Assembly (NCBI GenBank): GCA_036346395.1
Contig: CM070602.1
Span: 17,493,098-17,557,097 of the forward strand
DNA: 64,000 nt
DNA from: Hsuehochloa calcarea
Taxonomy: Eukaryota > Streptophyta > Magnoliopsida > Poales > Poaceae
Direction of reading: 5' to 3'
Of the stretch, positions 45,701-56,723 are shown piece after piece. Within the stretch, counting starts at the first letter, position 1. Every line of letters begins with the position of its first letter. Below the pieces are notes generated by a model that was not told the origin of the DNA, did not search any database, and saw only the letters and a program-made list of their open reading frames with translations. The position numbers were made by a program, and so were the translations under genes.

Positions 45701-46920
45701 ACGATTTTTCTCGTACTGCTGATCAGAATGGCGATATTGGCTGATTAGTTAATTCGTCATTTTGAGTTTTTGGTTATGTTGATTAGATAGAGGTTATGGT
45801 AAAGCGCTTGTACCCACGTCATAACTTATTATTCTTATTTGAATAAATATTTGTGTAGGCGGTGGGGCGGGTGGAGTGGAGAAATTCGTCGTTGCCTCCT
45901 AACTCGTCACAAATACGGAAGGCAAGTATATGGTAGAGTGGTGAACAATGGGTTGTTCACCATGATCATTGATGTTACTTATCATGCTATTTATTATGCT
46001 TTCGTTCAGCTTATTCTTATACATGATATTGATGACCTTGAGTGAATGAGATTATGATAATGAGATAATGAGTAGATATTGAGTTAATGAGATGGACTAT
46101 GTTGATGAATAAATAAAGATGTCGCATCATTTACATTCATCATGACATGGGTTGCATGAGCCAGGTCGGTGAGAAAGTCATGTAACTATTCCGGTGAGGT
46201 CGGTGAGAAAGATACATGACTAGTCCGGAGAGCTCTAGATAAAATCCTACTTTGGTGGGGACTTCACGGGAGTGAAGAATAGAGTGTGTCATCGACGGGT
46301 GAACACTCCGCTATACCGGTATCGGTGACGAGATGCATATGAGCATGAGCATGTTGGTGCATTCGCATATCTAAGTAAATTGTTAAATTGTGCAACTTTA
46401 CCTATATGGAATATGGCTTGTTTGTTTGAGAATGACAATGACATTAACTAAATGGATGATGATGATAACTTTGATTTTGGTTAATAAACTATTGTTTATG
46501 GCTTTATTATGTATTTGCTGAGTCTTGGACTCATTCTTGCTCTATTGTTGTTTTTAGGTGACCAAAGGATGACGTTTTACTCGGGAAGGGCTAGCGCACT
46601 TGGAATCATGCACTTCACCCAATTATTTGATTCATTGGACATGAGAAACTTTTAGAATAACATGAATATTTATATCTAGGACATGATGGTATTGAATAAC
46701 CATAGATACTTGGTTTATGTTAATCTTGGTTTATTATTTTGCTATGCTCCTAGGTCTAATTTATTTATGATTGTCATAGTGTTATGCTTGTGTTAATGCG
46801 ACCCGTGGATGGGTTTTAATGTTGTTATGCTTGCTGAAATTTCACAGTGTGTTGATGTATAATAGATGATAAGAGTAGTTTGGTGGCATTCCAGGCTCGG
46901 TGTTGGGCTGGGGTGTTACA
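42732..46920 (+). mobile_element. 5'-truncated LARD relative
   Basis: Plus-strand internal sequence (42732-44750), the purine tract AGGGGTAGAA (44741-44750) and a complete LTR (44751-46920) of the same family as 8393-16948. The 5' LTR and about the first half of the internal region are missing. No gag or pol. It sits inside the left LTR of Copia C, which resumes at 46921 with CTTGAGATC. Confidence 0.85.
44751..46920 (+). repeat. LTR of LARD relative
   Basis: 2170 bp, starting TGTAATACCCCAAAAG and ending GGGGTGTTACA. It is related to, but clearly diverged from, the LTRs at 8393 and 14524 (read on their minus strand). It has a C-rich block at about 44930-45010. Confidence 0.88.
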
Positions 46921-48076
46921 CTTGAGATCATCATGGTTGCCTACATGTGTAGTAGCACTCCTAGGGGTTGCCAAACGCTACTCGTAGCTGGATAGTTATA
47001 AAGGTAGCTTTCAGGTGTGCTATAAAATATGAGGAGGGATGTAACTGGTCGGATATGGGATTTGCCCCTCCTAACATAACAGGAGATGTCTCTAGGGCCC
47101 TCGTTGTGGTCGGATAAAGAAAGTGCATGGCTATGCCACTAGTGGTCGAAGTGTCGACCACATAAAGTTATTTGACACTTGATCGAGAAAATATTGAATA
47201 GTCCATGGATGATACAACATCTCACCTGGAGTTCAACCAAACATCGTGAGGCAAAGGGAGAATACACTAGAAGGTCTTTCAGTTCTATCAGATACGGACT
47301 AGTCGTATGGAGATACGAGCTGGTCGTAGACTGGTCAAACATGGTCACTAAGTGGTCGAAACCTGGTCGTTAGGAGTTACGAATTGGTCGAGACCAAATA
47401 TGGACTTGTCGTATAGAGATACAAGCTGGTCGTTAGTGATATGGACCGGTTGTAGATCATATTGCATTAAGGTTCGTCCGATATATTCTATGTGTGTTTG
47501 GGAATCGTTATATGCTGCTAGGTACCGCTAACAACTAGTGGTCGGAAAAGAGTTTCCGAGTAACAACCGATTACACATGAACCTATAGGGTCATACACTT
47601 AAAGGGCTAGGATTTGATTTGGATGTTGATACGAATTCTTGTAGGCCACGAGTTCCTAATGGGCCTTAAGTACGAGACCCATCATGGATGCCTATATATA
47701 GAGGGGTGGTGGCATGGAGTGATGATGATCTTTCGAAGAACTCCCAAAACCCTAACAGCCACGCCTTCCTCATACCACGCTGCCAACGCTAGCACTCCAG
47801 CGCGTGGTATCCCTGCCCCGTACGTGTGGATACCATGGAGGTGTTGTTGCTAATCATCAGCACTAGGACGATCCGCAACTCGTGACGATCACAACACTCA
47901 GAGAACAAGGCGCGCGACGACTACGACTACGACTGCATCTACTCGCTACATCGACTTTACTTCCTCTACAAGTCGGCGTGTCTAGTGGTAATCTCGTGAT
48001 CTATTATTAGCGGAGGTTCCTTGGTTGCGCGGTAAATTTTTGTTTTGTGCTATTGTAGCCTTCCCGCGATCTTTCA
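46921..48076 (+). mobile_element. Copia C left LTR, second part
   Basis: Matches 52597-53888 of the right LTR. It includes many GGTCG/CGACC motifs (about 47280-47470), a TATA box TATATATAG at 47693-47701, and the end CTTTCA at 48076. The sequence after it (GATTGGTTTGGGATAGG) is a degenerate primer-binding site. Confidence 0.85.
47693..47701 (+). promoter_or_regulatory. TATA box of Copia C LTR
   Basis: TATATATAG followed by AGGGGTGGTGGCATG. The same motif is in the right LTR at 53377-53385. Confidence 0.6.
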
Positions 48077-48251
48077 GATTGGTTTGGGATAGGGTTAATA
48101 TGATTAGTCCGATGATTTCCAAGGCTCAGTTATGTGAATAATATTTATGTCCTGAAAAAATTTGCAGTGGGAGTATCTTTTTTAAATTATTTAATAGAAG
48201 TTACTTTTCTTGAACATATATCTTAGTTTTGCATATTTTATATTGTAGATC

Positions 48252-49070
48252 ATGGCACCGACTGCTGTATCTACATCAGGTTTTATTTTACATTCGATAC
48301 TTGATAAGGAAAAATTGAATGCAACAAATTTTACGGATTAGTCCCGCAACCTAAGAACTGTTCTTAGGTAAGATAAAAAGGAACATGTTCGAGAGGAACC
48401 ATTCCTGATGTGCCTGCTGAGAATGTTACTGCTACTCTTAAAACAGCCTATAAAAAGGCATGTCATGAGTCCCTTGATGTTAGCTGTCTCATGCTTGGTG
48501 CCATGAACTCGGACCTTCAGATGCAGTTTGAGAATATTGAGTCCTACGATATGATCGTAGCACTCAAAGGCATGTTTGAGACACAAGTAAGAACTGAGAG
48601 ATATGAGATCTCAAAGAAATTATTTGGGAATAAGCTTGCTGAGGGCAGTCTGGTGAGCCCACATGTGATCAAGATGGTTGGTTACAGACAGAGCTTGAAA
48701 AAACTTAGTTTTCCCCTTAGTCAAGAATTGGCTACATATTTGATTCTTGTTTTGCTTCCTGCAAGCTATGGGCAGTTCATTCTGAACTTACATATGAATG
48801 GCTTAGACAAGAATTTCACCGAACTGCATATGATGCTCAAAACTGCAGAGGATAGCATAAAGAAAAGCAACAATCATGTGATGATGGTGCAAAAAAAGTA
48901 CAAACTTCAAGAAGAAGGCTAAGACTTGGGTCAAAGGTTATGGTAAGACTAAAGTTTGGATGGGATCCAAACTAACAAGCCTATCCCAAGACTAAGTTCG
49001 CCCGACTCAAGAGAATGAATGCTTTTACTGCAATGAGACAGGCCATTGGAAGAGGAACTGCAAGAAATAA
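48252..49070 (+). pseudogene. Copia C gag
   Basis: An ATG at 48252 opens with FILHSILDKEKLNATNFTD, a typical BARE-like gag start, but meets a TAG where a Trp codon is expected, then a frameshift. The 48410-48922 frame continues the UBN2-type gag (LMLGAMNSDLQMQFEN, MIVALKGMFETQVRTERYE, LPASYGQFILNLHMNG). A CCHC knuckle (CFYCNETGHWKRNC) follows near 49020-49062 in yet another frame. Confidence 0.88.
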
Positions 49071-49084
49071 CTGGCTGATCTAAA

Positions 49085-50640
49085 AAATAATAGTGGGACT
49101 AAACCTTCCACTTCAGGTAGTAATGTTATAGATATTTTTCTTGTTAATTCTTCTGTTAGCTCTTGGTTATTTGATACCAGATCGGTTGCTCATATTTGTA
49201 ATTCGATGTAGAGTCTATCAAGGAGTAGGGGAATTGCAAGGGGCGAGATGGATCTTCGCGTTGGGAATAAAGCAAGGGTTGCTGCATTAGCTGTCGGGAC
49301 TTTGCCATTACTTTTGCCCTCATGATTTATCCTAAAATTAAATAATTGTTATTACATTCCAGCCATAAGTAGAAACATCATCTCTGTCTCATGTTTGATG
49401 GCAGAGGGTTATAAATTCATCATTGAGAACAATGGTTGCTCTATATTTTTGAATGAAATATTTTATGGCTATGCTCCTATTTTGAATGGGTTGTTTATTT
49501 TAAATCTTGATGATGCACCCGTCTATAATATTAATGCGAAGATGCTTCGGCCAAATGATATGAATTCTACTTTTATTTGGCATTGTCGTTTGGGTCACAT
49601 AAGTGAGAAACGTACGAAGAAGCTCCATGATGATTGAATTCTAAACTCATTTGATTTGGAATCATTTGAAATGTGAGAATCTTGCATACTTGGAAAGATG
49701 ACCAAGACACCTTTCCCTGGTCAGAATGAGATAGCGTCCGACTTGCTGGCACTCATACATACTGATGTATGTGGACCAATGAGCACGACAGCTAGAGGTA
49801 GTTTTCAGTACTTCATTATGTTCACCGATGACTATAGTAGATATGGATATATCTATTTAATAAGTCACAAGTCGGAATATTTTAAAAAGTTCAAGGAGTT
49901 CCAGAATGAAGTACAAAATCAACTTGGCAAGACAATCAAATTCTTACGACTTGATCACAAAGGTGAATTTTTGAGCTATGAATTTGGTGATCATTTGAAG
50001 CAATGTGGAATTGTTCCACAACTTATACCGCACTCCACAATGGAATGGGGTGTCCGAGCGGCGTAATCGAACCTTATTGGACATGGTTCGATCGATGATG
50101 AGCCAATCAGAATTGCCGTTGTATTTTTGGGGTTACACTCTCGAAACTATAGCTTTCACTTTAAATATGGTACCATCTAAATCAGTAGATAAGACACCAT
50201 ATGAGATATGGACTGGGTAGAGTCCTAGCTTGTCTTTTTTAAAGATTTAGGGATGTGATGTCTATGTTAAACGTTTGACGTCTGATAAATTCACACCCAA
50301 GTCAGATAAATGCTTCTTTATAGGATATCCTAGGGAAACCAAAGGATATTATTTCTACAACCGGAAGAAGGCAAAGTTTTTGTTGCCCGAAATGTTATCT
50401 TTTGGGAGAAAGAGTTTATTTCAAAAGGAGTCAGTGGGAGAAAGGTGCAACTCGAAGAAATTTGGAAAACGTTTGAAAGTGTTTCAACTCCTACTGAACC
50501 TCTACAAGATGAACAAAATATTGTTGAACATGTTAATGAGGCATCAGCCCCACGTAGGTCTAAAAGACCATGTCAATTGCCTATAAGATATGGTCATGAC
50601 GTATTATTATAGAATAATGATGAGGCTAAGACTTATGAAG
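49085..50640 (+). pseudogene. Copia C protease and integrase
   Basis: The protease motif reads WLFDTRSVAHICNS: the active-site DTG is DTR here. GAG-pre-integrase sequence follows (49395-49637, FIWHCRLGHISEKR), then the integrase core in 49698-50066 (LIHTDVCGPMS, FTDDYSRYGYIYL, FLRLDHKGEFLS) and, after a frameshift, 50005-50220 (WNGVSERRNRTLLDMVRSMM). 50275-50586 holds the C-terminal region. There are several stops between segments. Confidence 0.88.
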
Positions 50641-50645
50641 AAGCG

Positions 50646-52195
50646 ATGATGGACCCAGACTCCGAGAAATGGTTTGGAGCAATGAAATCTGAGATAGACT
50701 CCATAAGAGACAATCAAGTTTGGAACCTAGTCGATCCACTTGATGGTGTTAAAACCATTGAGTGCAAATGGATCTATAAGAAAACGATTGACATGGATGA
50801 AAATGTTCACATTCATAAAGCTCGACTAGTCGCAAAAGGGTTTCGATAAGTTCAAGGAGTTGACTATGATGAGACTTTCTAATCGGTAGCAATGCTTAAA
50901 TCTATACGGATCATTCTAGCTATTGTTGCATATTTCGACTATGAGATATGGCAGATGGATGTCAAAACGGCTTTCCTTAATGGAAACCTAAGTGAGGATG
51001 TGTACATGATACAACCTGAAGGTTTTGTCGATCCAAAGAATGCTAGTAAAGTGTGCAAACTTCAGAAATCTATTTATGGGTTGAAGCAAGCATCTCGGAG
51101 TTGGAATTTACGTTTTGATGAAGAAATCAAAAGGTTTGGTTTCGTCAAAAACAAAGAAGAACATTATGTTTACATAAAGGTTAGTGGGAGCGCACTTGTA
51201 ATTCTAATCTTATATGTGGATAACATATTATTGATTAGGAATGACATTCCTATGCTGGAATCCGTTAAGGCATCATTGAAAAATAGTTTTTCTATGAAGG
51301 ACCTAGGAGAGACAGCATATATCTTAGGGATAAAGATCTATAGAGATAGATCAAGAAGGCTAATTGGATAAGCCAAATTACTTATATTGATAAGGTGTTG
51401 ATTCGATTCAACATGCAGGATGCCAAGAAAGGGTTCTTGCCTATGTCACATGGCATAAGTCTTAGCAAGAGTCAGTGTCCTTCGACAACTGGTGATCGAG
51501 ACCATATGAATGGTATTCCATATGCTTCGGCTATTGGATCTATCATGTATGTCATGATATGTACTCGGCCAGATGTATCATATGCTCCAAGTGTTACAAA
51601 CAGATACCAAGCTGATCTCCGTGAAGGTCACTAGACAGTTGTGAAAAATATTCTTAAGTACTTGAGAAGGACTAAGGTTGCGTTCCTAGTTTATGGCGGT
51701 GATGAAGAGATCATTGTAAATAGTTACATCGATGCAAGCTTCCAAACTGACAAAGATAATTATCGTTCGTAATCTGGTTTTGTATTCATTTTGAATAGAG
51801 GAGTAGTGAGCTGGAAAAATTCTAAGCAAGAGACGGTTGTTGATTCTACGACGAAGGCCGAGTACATTGCAGCTTCTGAAGCTGCGAAAGAAGGTGTTTG
51901 GATAAGAAATTTCATTGCTGAGTTGGGTGTGGTTCCGAGTGCCTCAAGCCCAATGGATCTCTATTGTGACAATAATGGAGTCATTGTGCAGGCTAAGGAG
52001 TCTAGATCCTATCAGAACTCCAAGCATATACTCAGACGTTATCATCTTATTCACGAATTGGTGGATAGAGGAGATGTTAAGGTATGCAAAGTTCATATGG
52101 AATTAAATATTGTTGATCCGTTGACAAAGCCTGTCACACAGCCAAAGCATGAAAATCACACAAGAGCTATCGGTATTAGATACTTAAATGATTGA
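50646..52195 (+). pseudogene. Copia C reverse transcriptase and RNase H
   Basis: 50646-50849 begins reverse transcriptase (WNLVDPLDGVKTIECKWIYK, HKARLVAKGF); 50892-51371 continues with QMDVKTAFLNGNLSEDVYM and IYGLKQASRSWNLRFDE. The catalytic YVDD box reads YVDN (51213-51224). RNase H follows across 51395-51634 and 51791-52195 (TKAEYIAASEAAKEGVWIR, LYCDNNGVI, DPLTKPV). Internal stops and the YVDN change show it is dead. Confidence 0.9.
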
Positions 52196-52202
52196 CTCTA
52201 GT

Positions 52203-52215
52203 GTAAGTGGGAGAC
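52203..52215 (+). other. Copia C polypurine tract
   Basis: GTAAGTGGGAGAC directly before TGTTGG at 52216. Confidence 0.7.
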
Positions 52216-53888
52216 TGTTGGAAATATAAGCTAGAGACAATCATAAAGATGATTATATTTCATTATGTTCATAACATTGGATAATATGTTATCTTGTTCC
52301 TAGAATAATATCAATAATATTTATTATCAAGTATGCAAATTGATTGTGAAACTTTATATTTCTACTATGATTATTCTTAAACGTTCCCTGGTCGGAAACA
52401 TATGAGACCACATATGAATAGACTAGCATATATATTGGTTGATGACTATGTTTCACAGGTTATGGATATGGAGATATCAAACCAATAATACGGACACATG
52501 TTAGAGAATATGGTGTAGAAAAAGACCCACCTTAAGACACAGGTTGTTATAATTCTATGTATCACTAGTTGGTCTCAAGCAATGATGATGTATAATCCTT
52601 AGACCTGAGATCAGCATGATTTTCTACATGTGTTGTAGCACTATTAGGGGTTGCCAAACGCTACTCGCAACTAGGTAGTTATAAAGGTAGTTTTTGGGTA
52701 TGCTATGAAATATGCGGAGGGATGTGACTGGTCGGATGTGGGATTTGCCTGCTAACATAACATGAGAAATGTCTCTGGACCCCTCGTTGTGGTCGGATAA
52801 AGAAAGTGCATAGCCATGTCACTAGTGGTCGAAGTGTCGACCACATGAAGTTATTCGACACTTGATCGAGAAAGTATTGAACAGTCTATGGATGATATAA
52901 CATCTCACCTAGAGTTCAACCAAACATTGTGTGGCAAAGGGAGAATACATGGGAAGGTCTTTCAGTTCGATCAGATACAGACTAGTCGTATGGATATACG
53001 AGCTGGTCGTAGGCTGGTTGAATATGGTCACTAACTGGTCGAAACCTAGTCGTGAGGAGTTACGAATTGGTCGAGACCAAATATGGACTTGTCATATAGA
53101 GATACGAGCTGGTTGTTAGTGATATGGACATAGTCATAGATCATATTGCATTAAGATTTGTCCAATATATTCTATGTGTGTTTGAAAATCGTTATGTGCT
53201 GCTAGGTACCACTAACGACTAGTGGTCGGAAAAGAGTTTCCGAGTCACAACCGATTACACATGAACCTATAGGGTCGCACACTTAAAGGACTATGATTTG
53301 ATTTGGATGGTAATCCAAATTCTTGTAGGCCACGAGTTCCTAATGGGTCCCAAGTACGAGACTCATCATGAATGCCTATATATAGAGGGGTGGTGGCATG
53401 TGGTGATGATGATCTTTTGAAGAACTTCTAAAACCCAAACAGTCACGCCTTCCTCATACCACATTGCCGGCGCTAGCACCCCGGCACGTGGTATCCCTGC
53501 CCCGTATGTGTGGATACCTTAGAGGTGTTATTGCTAAGCATCAGCACTAGGACGATCCGCAACTCGTGAAGATCACAAGACTCGAAGAAGAAGTTGCGAA
53601 GCATCAGCACTAGGACGATCCGCAACTCGTGACGATCATAATACTCAGATAAGAAGTTGCGAAGCATTAACACTAAGACGATCTGCAACTCATGACGATC
53701 ACAAGGCTTGGAGAAGAAGACACGAGGCGAGTACGACTACGGCTGCATCAACTCGCTACATCGACCCTACTTCCGCTACGAGTCGGCGTGTCTAGTGGTA
53801 ATATCGTGATCTATTACTAGCAGAGGTTTCTTGGTTGCACGGTAATTTTTTTTATTTTGTGCTATCGTAGCCTTCCTGCAATCCTTCA
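52216..53888 (+). mobile_element. Copia C right LTR
   Basis: 1673 bp, TGTTGGAAATATAAG to CCTTCA, with a TATA box at 53377-53385. It differs from the left LTR by scattered substitutions and by a 63-bp unit present three times (about 53536-53724). The flanking 5-mer CTATA does not match GGCTC before the left LTR. Confidence 0.88.
53536..53724 (+). repeat. 63-bp tandem triplication in Copia C right LTR
   Basis: Three copies start at 53536, 53599 and 53662 with AAGCAT(C/T)A(G/A)CACTA(G/A)GACGATC. The left LTR has one copy (about 47854-47920). Confidence 0.88.
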
Positions 53889-54307
53889 CTATAGTCAAGA
53901 ATAAATTACTAAGCTAGATCTACAATCACTCTCTTCCCAAATCCGCGGTCTCATTTCACAAAATCACCTCAAAGTCCCACCTCCTCAAAGCAGCAGCTAA
54001 CAATGAGAACAGAGCTGGAATTTAAGAGATCTATAAGGGTCGAGTCTACAATAAATGGGATTATCACAGACGGTTTGTAAAAACCGTTTGTAATGAGGAC
54101 GAGAAGTCACATAGAACCGTCTGTGATACTTCATAGACGGTTTTCAACATGAATCGTCTGTGATATTATATCTTCACATACGGTTTTTAACATAGCTAGT
54201 AACACAGACGGTCTCTAAAAAAATTGTCTTTGATTGCATGTAATACAGACAATTTTGATCAATCGTCTGTGATAAAGTGTCTAATATTAACCTTTTTTGT
54301 GGTAGTG
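53889..54307. mobile_element. CACTA-like end with subterminal repeats
   Basis: Several CAGACGGTT/AACCGTCTG units lie at 54061-54275, in both orientations. The block ends CCTTTTTTGTGGTAGTG at 54307, i.e. CACTACCACAAAAAAGG read inward, as CACTA elements end. A CACTA string also occurs at 53887 but does not otherwise match, so the left boundary is unsettled. Confidence 0.55.
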
Positions 54308-54893
54308 AAAATATCACAGTGGTAATTTATCTTAACCTTCTCTCTCGGGCAATGGAAGCCTCTTACCTTAGGGATACAGCTACAGTAAACTTAAATTGCG
54401 CTAAATCCCCGTGGTAGTGTATATGGGTCAACAAGAAGGCAGCATCTCATCGAAACTGCCACATTAGCCGTTGCCATGATCTAGACCTCTGGACGCAACT
54501 AGTTATGCTTTTCAATGACTGTGCTGACTGTGCTATGAGTTTGCGCAGGCATACAAGGTTAACATAACACATGCATGTACTAGAAATTTATACGTTCGCT
54601 CGATTGACCGAAAAGTCTCAATTTGATACTTTCCCAAAGTACAAAGGATCTAATCGCTAGCATTTATGCCGAGAGAGGCTTATATAATAATAATGAGATG
54701 ATCACATGATGGGGGCCTTTTTCATCTAAGCATCTATCTCAGGCGCATCACACTAAATTACAACACGTCCCTAAGCATCGGAATTCGGAGCATAGAATTT
54801 TCGATTAAACTAAGCCACCTCTATTCGTTTCACATGGCCGCGGGTCGCCACGTCCAATTTTCACCGGTGTAAAATAGGTTATCCTGAATGTTT
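54308..54893. other. Intergenic, no gene seen
   Basis: Mixed-composition DNA between two CAGACGG clusters; it may be internal to the CACTA-like element. No coding signal. Confidence 0.5.
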
Positions 54894-56090
54894 AACATAG
54901 ACGGTTTCAAAAGATCGTATGTAGTATATAATTATTATAAATGGTCTATAAATAGAATATATATGTAATAATTCATAGATGGTTCTTAAATAGAATCGTT
55001 TCATAATTCACAGACGGTTCTTAAACTGTATCTGATTTTATTATAGCTTAGAATTTTCCTTACTCCCAATCGCATACGGATTTTAATACGAACCGTCAGT
55101 GATATGTTGTCACAGACGGGTTTTGTATGAAACCGTCTGTGATTCGAGCGAGAGTTCGAAAACTTTTGAACGCATACACGTGAGGTAAAATGTTTTAGCG
55201 TTGTCCTTATATATATTATAGCCACCCCAGCCTTGTCTTACATCAGTCTCTCCCTCTCCCATCCCCACATCGATCTTCGGTGACCACCTACGATTCCCCG
55301 TCGCAGTTCGGCGAGGAGACACAGCCGACGACAACGATGAGGAGGGATGCAGAGGGGCTCCTTGTCTGCCGCAGGAGGTAGATTGCTGGAAGGTACGTGT
55401 ACATACCAAAATAAACACAATTTGTTGGCTGTTTGTTGTAAAAATAATAATAATAATTTTGTGTTACCTAAGGTCGGAGCTCTGCAAAGGTTTTTGGTCA
55501 TCTCCCCTTCCTTACCGACGAGTTTGAGTCGAATTCGGACGACATGCAAGAACAGCTAGTGATATACTAGTGAGGTACAGAGAGGAGCTCACATGACCAA
55601 TTTAAGAAGCCGATGAGTTCTTCAGGAGCTTGGAGGCACATATGGTTTCTAGCTAGTTTAACTTTGTAACTTTATTCTTCTTTTTTTCATTCGGATGGGA
55701 CGTTGTTAAACCTTTTTGTTTCCCTTTTATATAATGTGTTTGCCATCATAATTTTAATTGGATTTTAGTTGTCTTGCTAGAGGTTGCATATGGAAACTAC
55801 TATCCAGCAATTGATTGGTTTAGCTCAAAATCTAATTTTTTTTATAATAGAAAAAACTATCACAAACGGTTCTAAACAATAATCGCCTATGATAATTACC
55901 ATCACAGACGGCTCTTGTTCAGAACCGTATGTCTGTGTTCTGAACAAGAACCGTCTGTGATAATTACCATCGCAAATGGTTATTGTCCAGAACCGTCTCT
56001 GAAAATAGACTATTACAGACGATTCTTGTTCAGGATTGTTTGTGATAGCTTTTTTCACAGACGGTTAAAAAATCGTCTGTGATGATCTCA
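54894..56090. mobile_element. CACTA-like region with flanking CAGACGG clusters
   Basis: Subterminal-type repeats occur at about 54894-55145 and 55855-56085 around a 700-bp core. The core begins with TATA-rich DNA (55206-55220), then a C/T-rich leader-like stretch and a short GC-rich segment up to a possible GT splice site near 55394. No transposase motif was recognised. It is likely a non-autonomous or deleted element. Confidence 0.5.
55904..55959. repeat. Perfect-type hairpin in CAGACGG repeats
   Basis: ACAGACGGCTCTTGTTCAGAAC (55904-55925) is followed 11 bp later by its near-exact reverse complement (55937-55959). Confidence 0.85.
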
Positions 56091-56337
56091 TATCATCATA
56101 GACATATAAAATCAGACAGTTCATAAACCATATATAATAACGGTGTCCAATGAACATGGATCTCTACCCTGCTGCTTCTTTTTTTGTACATGCTCCTCTT
56201 ATCTTCTATGTTCCTCTCAATTAAACTTGATTAGCTAGGTAGCATATATACCATCAAACTAGTGAAGAGAAGCTTAGTATTTTCAACCTAGCTTGGACTA
56301 ACCAGTGGAGCTAGTATGAAGCCCCATGCCAATGTAT

Positions 56338-56580
56338 GTACTCCGTCTTAATAAATGTACGATGTTTTTAAAAGTGTGTAGTCAAATCTCTCTAACTTTC
56401 ACTAATAACATATGAAAAACTATTTAAATTGGTAATGATAAATAATAAATATTTTCATAATATAAAAACATTGTAATTTTTTACTAACATAACCATATGA
56501 AAAGTAATAGTCAAAGTTAGATATTAAATGCCATGCCTATGTCAAAAACATCATACATTCTTAAACAGAAGGATTACTAC
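56338..56580. mobile_element. Stowaway-like MITE
   Basis: About 240 bp with imperfect terminal inverted repeats: TACTCCGTCTTAATAAATGT at the left, and CATTCTTAAACAGAAGGATTA at the right. AT-rich, no coding. The ends recall Tc1/mariner-type MITEs. Confidence 0.6.
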
Positions 56581-56636
56581 TAAATACCATGTCTATATCC
56601 AAAATATCATATATTTTTGAACAGAAATAGTACTAC
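56524..56636. repeat. Tandem duplication of the MITE right end
   Basis: The ~57-bp end (TTAAATGCCATGCC...GATTACTAC) is followed directly by a diverged second copy (56581-56636). Confidence 0.8.
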
Positions 56637-56675
56637 TTGTAGTCTTGGGTAGAACTATGGAAGGCATATATATAT

Positions 56676-56723
56676 AATAGAGAAAAAATATAAACATATA
56701 TATGTTTATATTTTTCCTCTATT
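56676..56723. repeat. 48-bp AT-rich palindrome
   Basis: AATAGAGAAAAAATATAAACATA and its reverse complement meet at the centre with one mismatch. Confidence 0.85.

Noticed and set aside
53473..53688. 71-codon minus frame with repeated RIVLVLMLRN
   Set aside because: Produced by the in-phase 63-bp tandem repeat in the Copia C LTR.
53887..54307. Complete 421-bp CACTA element
   Set aside because: CACTA at 53887 and TAGTG at 54307 bound it, but the terminal sequences do not match beyond five bases and the flanking 3-mers (CTT, AAA) differ. The first bases also belong to the Copia C LTR end.
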